Source: Parabacteroides gordonii MS-1 = DSM 23371 (GTDB lineage: Bacteria > Bacteroidota > Bacteroidia > Bacteroidales > Tannerellaceae). Taken from it: DNA of 64,000 nt. The stretch spans positions 409,172 through 473,171 of the forward strand of contig NZ_KQ033920.1 in NCBI RefSeq assembly GCF_000969825.1, read 5' to 3'. The translations under genes and the position numbers were made by a program. Of this stretch, positions 60,866 through 64,000 are shown one piece after another. The notes below the pieces were generated by a model that worked only from the letters and a program-made list of their open reading frames with translations, had not been told where the DNA came from and searched no databases. The stretch's first letter is position 1. The number at the start of each line of letters is the position of its first letter.

Positions 60866-61078
60866 ATGAAACGGAAAAGCATTTATAAAATCTTTTGGCG
60901 GGTGTTCCTGCTCTACCTTGCATGGCGGTTCACCAGTGTAGCCGGAGCAGGCACGGCGATAACGGCGTATATCGTATTTCGTGCCGCCTGTTTCCTGCTC
61001 CGTGTCTACCTTTCAGTCGTTTATGCGCAGGGCGTAGCTCTGCTTTTCCTGTCGTTGCTTTTCTTACTGATATTATAA
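60866..61078 (+). CDS. Small membrane protein of the ICE
   Basis: 70 residues with two hydrophobic stretches (FLLYLAWRFTSVAGAGTAI and VVYAQGVALLFLSLLFLLIL). Start after a basic N-terminus MKRKSIYKIFWR. Part of the small-gene cluster that follows ardA in CTnDOT-like elements. Function unknown. Confidence 0.55.
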   Translation: MKRKSIYKIFWRVFLLYLAWRFTSVAGAGTAITAYIVFRAACFLLRVYLSVVYAQGVALLFLSLLFLLIL

Positions 61079-61098
61079 CCATAAAAAAATAGAACATC

Positions 61099-61302
61099 AT
61101 GCAGTCACTTAACAAAAACGGGGTAAGCATTACCCAAACACCGGGAGAAGAAAAATACGTCAAATGCTGTTTAGGGGCTTTCAGGGGACAGATTTATTTT
61201 CAATATGACTACCGCCACACGGACGGCGAACTTTTCAGCACGGTAGCCAAAACGCTGGACGAGTGCCGCCGCAGGCGTGACGAGTGGATAGCGAAAAAGT
61301 AA
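61099..61302 (+). CDS. DUF3873-like protein
   Basis: 67 residues. NGVSITQTPGEEKYVKCCLG, then FQYDYRHTDGELFSTVAKTL and CRRRRDEWIAKK. I recognise it as a small protein common in Bacteroides conjugative elements (DUF3873). Function unknown. Confidence 0.7.
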   Translation: MQSLNKNGVSITQTPGEEKYVKCCLGAFRGQIYFQYDYRHTDGELFSTVAKTLDECRRRRDEWIAKK

Positions 61303-61328
61303 CAGAGTAATAAGTAAATTTTAGGGAT

Positions 61329-61811
61329 ATGAAAACGACAGAAGTAAACAAGGAGCTTATCGGCAAGCGTTGCGAGTGTATTTTTACGGGCTTAATGGTA
61401 ACGGGCGTTATCGAGGACATCCAAGACGACCCGCATTCCACAGCGGTCAAAGTCCGCTTCGACCATCCGCACCAGTGGGGCGATGATTTGTATAATGATG
61501 TGTGGGCGTGGGGGCGCAAAATTGACGAGTTCGGCACGCTGCACCATTTGCAACTGTTAGAGGACAAACCGGACTTTCAGATAATGACGGTAGTTTTCGG
61601 CGAGCCAATCAGCCGGATAGACCGCAGTGTTTTTGAAGATGTGGACACGTGGGGTGTCTGTTCCCTGCAAGGCTGGGTAAACAGCTATGAAAGTGTCCGG
61701 TTTGTAGCCATAGACGACCATACGGCAATCATCACGGGCGAATATAACATGGAACAGGTAAAAGTGTGGTTAGAGAAATACACGTCCATAAAGAGCCTTA
61801 AAAGCAGTTGA
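61329..61811 (+). CDS. Conserved ICE protein of unknown function
   Basis: 160 residues. The N-terminal half looks like a small beta-barrel (LIGKRCECIFTGLMVTGVIE, VKVRFDHPHQWGDDLYNDVW); the C-terminal half reads SRIDRSVFEDVDTWGVCSLQ and ITGEYNMEQVKVWLEKY. No family name recalled. It closes the ardA cluster, all genes co-oriented. Confidence 0.7.
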   Translation: MKTTEVNKELIGKRCECIFTGLMVTGVIEDIQDDPHSTAVKVRFDHPHQWGDDLYNDVWAWGRKIDEFGTLHHLQLLEDKPDFQIMTVVFGEPISRIDRSVFEDVDTWGVCSLQGWVNSYESVRFVAIDDHTAIITGEYNMEQVKVWLEKYTSIKSLKSS

Positions 61812-61901
61812 TAGAGAACGGCGGCTGTTTGCCGCCGTTACTTTCTTCCGTGAGCCTGCCAGCGGGTGAAGAAAGTAACAAAGAAGCCATTCTTAATAGG
61901 G

Positions 61902-62378
61902 TTATTGTGCTAATAATTTTAAAAATTGCATTGCAGCTTTTCCGGCTATTTCCATTTGTTCCCTTCTTCTAAATATATCAGTTTCCCTATTAGATTTTTC
62001 TATTTTTTGTATTACATCTTTTTTATATAGTTCATAAGTTTCAGGGAAAATATCTTTGTTCTTTTCTAATAGAACCAAAGTCCCATATAATACACCTTCA
62101 TTCTCTCCCGGTTCGTAATAGCTGATGTAATTAGGATAACTTTTAAGCATATTTTGTGCTTCTAATCTAACTTCTTGCTTCCTATTTTCTAATTTCAACC
62201 GCTTATCTGTTTCTTCTTTGTAAAGATGAAAAGTTAATGCTGTTAATCCACTTAAAATGAATATTATAAAATACATGATTTTATTGCGTGTCTTGTCTTT
62301 ATATTTCCAAGACATAATCCATCCTATTATAGACGCAACAGAACCAACAAAACCAATAACTGTGTATAAACTATCCAT
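61902..62378 (-). CDS. Two-span membrane protein, likely ICE cargo
   Basis: 158 residues. Two N-terminal membrane helices (YTVIGFVGSVASIIGWIMSW and IMYFIIFILSGLTALTFHLY), then a cytosolic helical domain rich in Lys, Glu and Arg (EETDKRLKLENRKQEVRLEA; DIFRRREQMEIAGKAAMQFL). More AT-rich than the flanking ICE genes and opposite to ardA, which suggests cargo. Two spans plus a soluble domain is a layout seen in some abortive-infection proteins, but I see no effector motif. Confidence 0.6.
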   Translation of the reverse strand: MDSLYTVIGFVGSVASIIGWIMSWKYKDKTRNKIMYFIIFILSGLTALTFHLYKEETDKRLKLENRKQEVRLEAQNMLKSYPNYISYYEPGENEGVLYGTLVLLEKNKDIFPETYELYKKDVIQKIEKSNRETDIFRRREQMEIAGKAAMQFLKLLAQ

Positions 62379-62538
62379 ACATTATAAATTAAAATATGCA
62401 AAAGTAGTGAATAATAGAAAAACCGCTGTATTTAACAGCGATTTTTTCTATGCCCTACACCTTTTTGAGTGTCTAATTACATTTATTTCAGATAAATACA
62501 CATGTGTGGATGTTGTAGAAGTTAATCACCATTTACAT

Positions 62539-62982
62539 TTATTTTTCATCCTCGCTATTGTCGTTATTGAACGATAGCGAAAGTTGCTGCACCTGTCCGA
62601 AGCTGTCGATGATATAAATGTCTATCGTCTGCTGGTCTGTCGATGCCGAGGTGTAGTAGAGCCTGAACGTTTCTTTCTCCAGGGGGTACAGGTCATTGGG
62701 CAGGAACACTGTGCCGTTATCCATTTCCAGCTTCCCTTTGCCGTCCGGCTGGAAATACCGTATCTGATAGGTAGTAGGCTGGTAATAGCCACCACGCACC
62801 AGTTGGCAGCGTATTTCGGCTGTTTCACCCACTTTCAGTTTCTTGGGTACGGGCAGCGTTTCCACCGTGAACGGGTAAGCCTGCTGAATGTCCAAGCCGT
62901 CATTACAGGCGGTAACAAGCACGAGGGCGGCCACGATGTAGCAGCCCACGATGATTTTATACATTACATTCTTCATATACAT
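62539..62982 (-). CDS. traQ: Conjugative transposon protein TraQ (DUF3872)
   Basis: 147 residues. Lipoprotein-like signal (IVGCYIVAALVLVTAC), then FTVETLPVPKKLKVGETAEI, YYQPTTYQIRYFQPDGKGKL and FRLYYTSASTDQQTIDIYII. Last gene of the tra operon as seen here, 13 bp behind traO. The first codon may be the Met at residue 3. Exported protein needed in the mating apparatus of CTnDOT-like elements. Confidence 0.87.
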   Translation of the reverse strand: MYMKNVMYKIIVGCYIVAALVLVTACNDGLDIQQAYPFTVETLPVPKKLKVGETAEIRCQLVRGGYYQPTTYQIRYFQPDGKGKLEMDNGTVFLPNDLYPLEKETFRLYYTSASTDQQTIDIYIIDSFGQVQQLSLSFNNDNSEDEK

Positions 62983-62995
62983 TATTATATTGCGG

Positions 62996-63577
62996 TCAGT
63001 TGATAATGAATTTCAGTCCCATGCCTACCTGCGTGTGGAACTTGCCTATGTCCGAGCCGAACAACGCCCGTTCCCTTGCGTTCAGTATCAGAGCCACCCG
63101 GTCGGTCAGGTAGGCTTCCAGTTCCAGCGTCAGCGCACCGCCGTAAATGAAGCAGTCCTTATCCAGCAAGGTAGAGCCGTCCGGCAACAGCTTTTCGCTT
63201 CGGTTGCTCACTTCATACCCGGCGAGTGCCGACAGTCCCAGCGACAGGAAAAAGGTCTTACGCCTGTCCGATAGGAATTTCAGGTAATAGCCGCCCTCTG
63301 CGGTGAACTGTTCGACTGGTATTCTCATATCCTTGTAGTTATACTTCTTGTGCAGGTATTCCCCGCCAATCACCCAACGGTTGGCGTTCTTGGTATAAAC
63401 GCTGTACGCCGCCCCGATATGGTAGGCGAAATCCGTGTCGGAGTTCCAATGCACCCCGTCCACCATGCCTACCGTGACCTGCAAGCCTTTCATGCCCGGC
63501 AGGTATCTTTGTGCGTGTGCCTGAAACGAGGTCAGGCACAGCGCAAAGAGCATCATTATAAAGATATGTTTCTTCAT
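62996..63577 (-). CDS. traO: Conjugative transposon protein TraO
   Basis: 193 residues with signal peptide (IFIMMLFALCLTSFQAHA). Beta-rich outer-membrane-like protein: YLPGMKGLQVTVGMVDGVHW, YHIGAAYSVYTKNANRWVIG, YLKFLSDRRKTFFLSLGLSA and the end KFHTQVGMGLKFIIN. Order traN-traO-traQ on one strand is that of CTnDOT. Confidence 0.9.
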   Translation of the reverse strand: MKKHIFIMMLFALCLTSFQAHAQRYLPGMKGLQVTVGMVDGVHWNSDTDFAYHIGAAYSVYTKNANRWVIGGEYLHKKYNYKDMRIPVEQFTAEGGYYLKFLSDRRKTFFLSLGLSALAGYEVSNRSEKLLPDGSTLLDKDCFIYGGALTLELEAYLTDRVALILNARERALFGSDIGKFHTQVGMGLKFIIN

Positions 63578-63580
63578 TCC

Positions 63581-64000
63581 CTACTTGATTTTGAGTTCGT
63601 TAATCACTTCTGCGTTCACGATGTCGGCGTTCTCCACCCGGATAACCTGATGCCGCCCGCCGTTCTTTTCGTAAAGTTCCACGACCAGCAGCTTATCGTC
63701 AGGAATGGTGAACTTCGGCAGGGCGTACACCGTACGCACGGTACTTTTTCCTGCAATCTCTATCACCTCGTTGTAGCTGCGTACCGCATCCAATACCGTT
63801 TCCTGAATAGCCGTGCGCTTGGGTACTTTCTTATCGGCTATCTTAAACCTGATGAAGTCGGTATCGAAAGGCACGTTGGAACTGTTCTTCGTCTGCGTAT
63901 GCACGTAGAGCATCCCGTTATAGGTGTAAATCCCCTTGATTAAGAACTGTATGCCGAAACGCTTGCTACCCAAGTGGCGCACTTTCCGGTCATTGTTCTT
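63581..64000 (-). CDS. traN: Conjugative transposon protein TraN (DUF4138), C-terminal part
   Basis: The frame is open to the right edge, so the N-terminus lies outside. Visible: KNNDRKVRHLGSKRFGIQFL, YTYNGMLYVHTQTKNSSNVP, FDTDFIRFKIADKKVPKRTA and the end IVNAEVINELKIK. This is the conserved C-terminal half of TraN. It stops 3 bp before traO. A likely core component of the mating channel. Confidence 0.92.
   Translation of the reverse strand, partial: KNNDRKVRHLGSKRFGIQFLIKGIYTYNGMLYVHTQTKNSSNVPFDTDFIRFKIADKKVPKRTAIQETVLDAVRSYNEVIEIAGKSTVRTVYALPKFTIPDDKLLVVELYEKNGGRHQVIRVENADIVNAEVINELKIK

Larger units (their letters stand above)
49397..64000. mobile_element. CTnDOT-like integrative conjugative element (left part), interrupted by IME2
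   Basis: It begins behind tRNA-Ser, where an integrase gene follows 270 bp later, and runs past the window edge; attR is not visible. Own genes seen: int (split at 50.7/59.4 kb), ArdA, small conserved ICE genes, a membrane protein, and traQ, traO, traN in the usual order on the minus strand. With the tra genes it could be self-transmissible, but the broken int should block its excision while IME2 is in place. Confidence 0.85.

Overview
The window looks like a Bacteroidales chromosome, most likely Parabacteroides or a close relative. The clues are promoters of the Bacteroidetes type (a -7 box TAnnTTTG, in places with a -33 TTTG), few strong Shine-Dalgarno sites, an ECF sigma/FecR/TonB-receptor operon, and CTnDOT-type mobile elements with RteC, TraN/O/Q and Bacteroidetes tyrosine recombinases. 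The genus is an inference from overall gene content.

Layout. 1-3.38 kb: chromosomal genes (end of a family 2 glycosyltransferase, a GNAT acetyltransferase, YqgE, an aminotransferase) up to tRNA-Asp. 3.37-12.97 kb: an integrative mobilizable element (called IME1 here) inserted at the 3' end of tRNA-Asp and bounded by a 17-bp direct repeat of the tRNA end. It carries an integrase, a LuxR/PAS regulator, an SRPBCC protein, RteC, an HTH protein, an oriT-like region, mobilization protein and relaxase, and a two-gene AAA ATPase + DUF4435/TOPRIM cassette resembling the PARIS anti-phage system. 13-49.3 kb: chromosome again, with hydrolases, acetyltransferases, a cation efflux protein, the sigma/FecR/receptor operon, a regulator cluster (AraC, PAS-LuxR, AraC), an RND tripartite efflux operon, MBL-fold and aldo/keto reductase genes, arginase-family protein, Ogt, a CMD-CMD-ABM fusion, a peptidase/helicase/amidohydrolase/PNP operon, tRNA-Gly-Leu-Leu, a secreted protein/thioredoxin pair and two paralogous HTH proteins.

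49.3-64 kb: a CTnDOT-like ICE starts at tRNA-Ser and runs off the right edge (ArdA, small conserved ICE genes, TraQ, TraO, TraN). Its integrase gene is split between the catalytic HxxR motif and the tyrosine by an 8.7-kb second element (IME2, about 50.71-59.43 kb), which has AraC, SnoaL-like and YjbR proteins, a frameshifted rteC, HTH proteins, a Mob accessory protein without a relaxase, and two tandem integrases.

Most notable: (1) a roughly 150-bp noncoding element directly behind an integrase gene in both IMEs, with long conserved stems and two compensatory base-pair changes; (2) four unlinked chromosomal transcription units (alpha/beta hydrolase, cupin, MBL hydrolase, CMD fusion) that share a 38-bp two-half-site operator placed exactly 20 bp before the -7 box, which defines a probable AraC-type regulon; (3) the PARIS-like cassette with an inverted repeat across its promoter; (4) an element that interrupts the recombinase of its host ICE.
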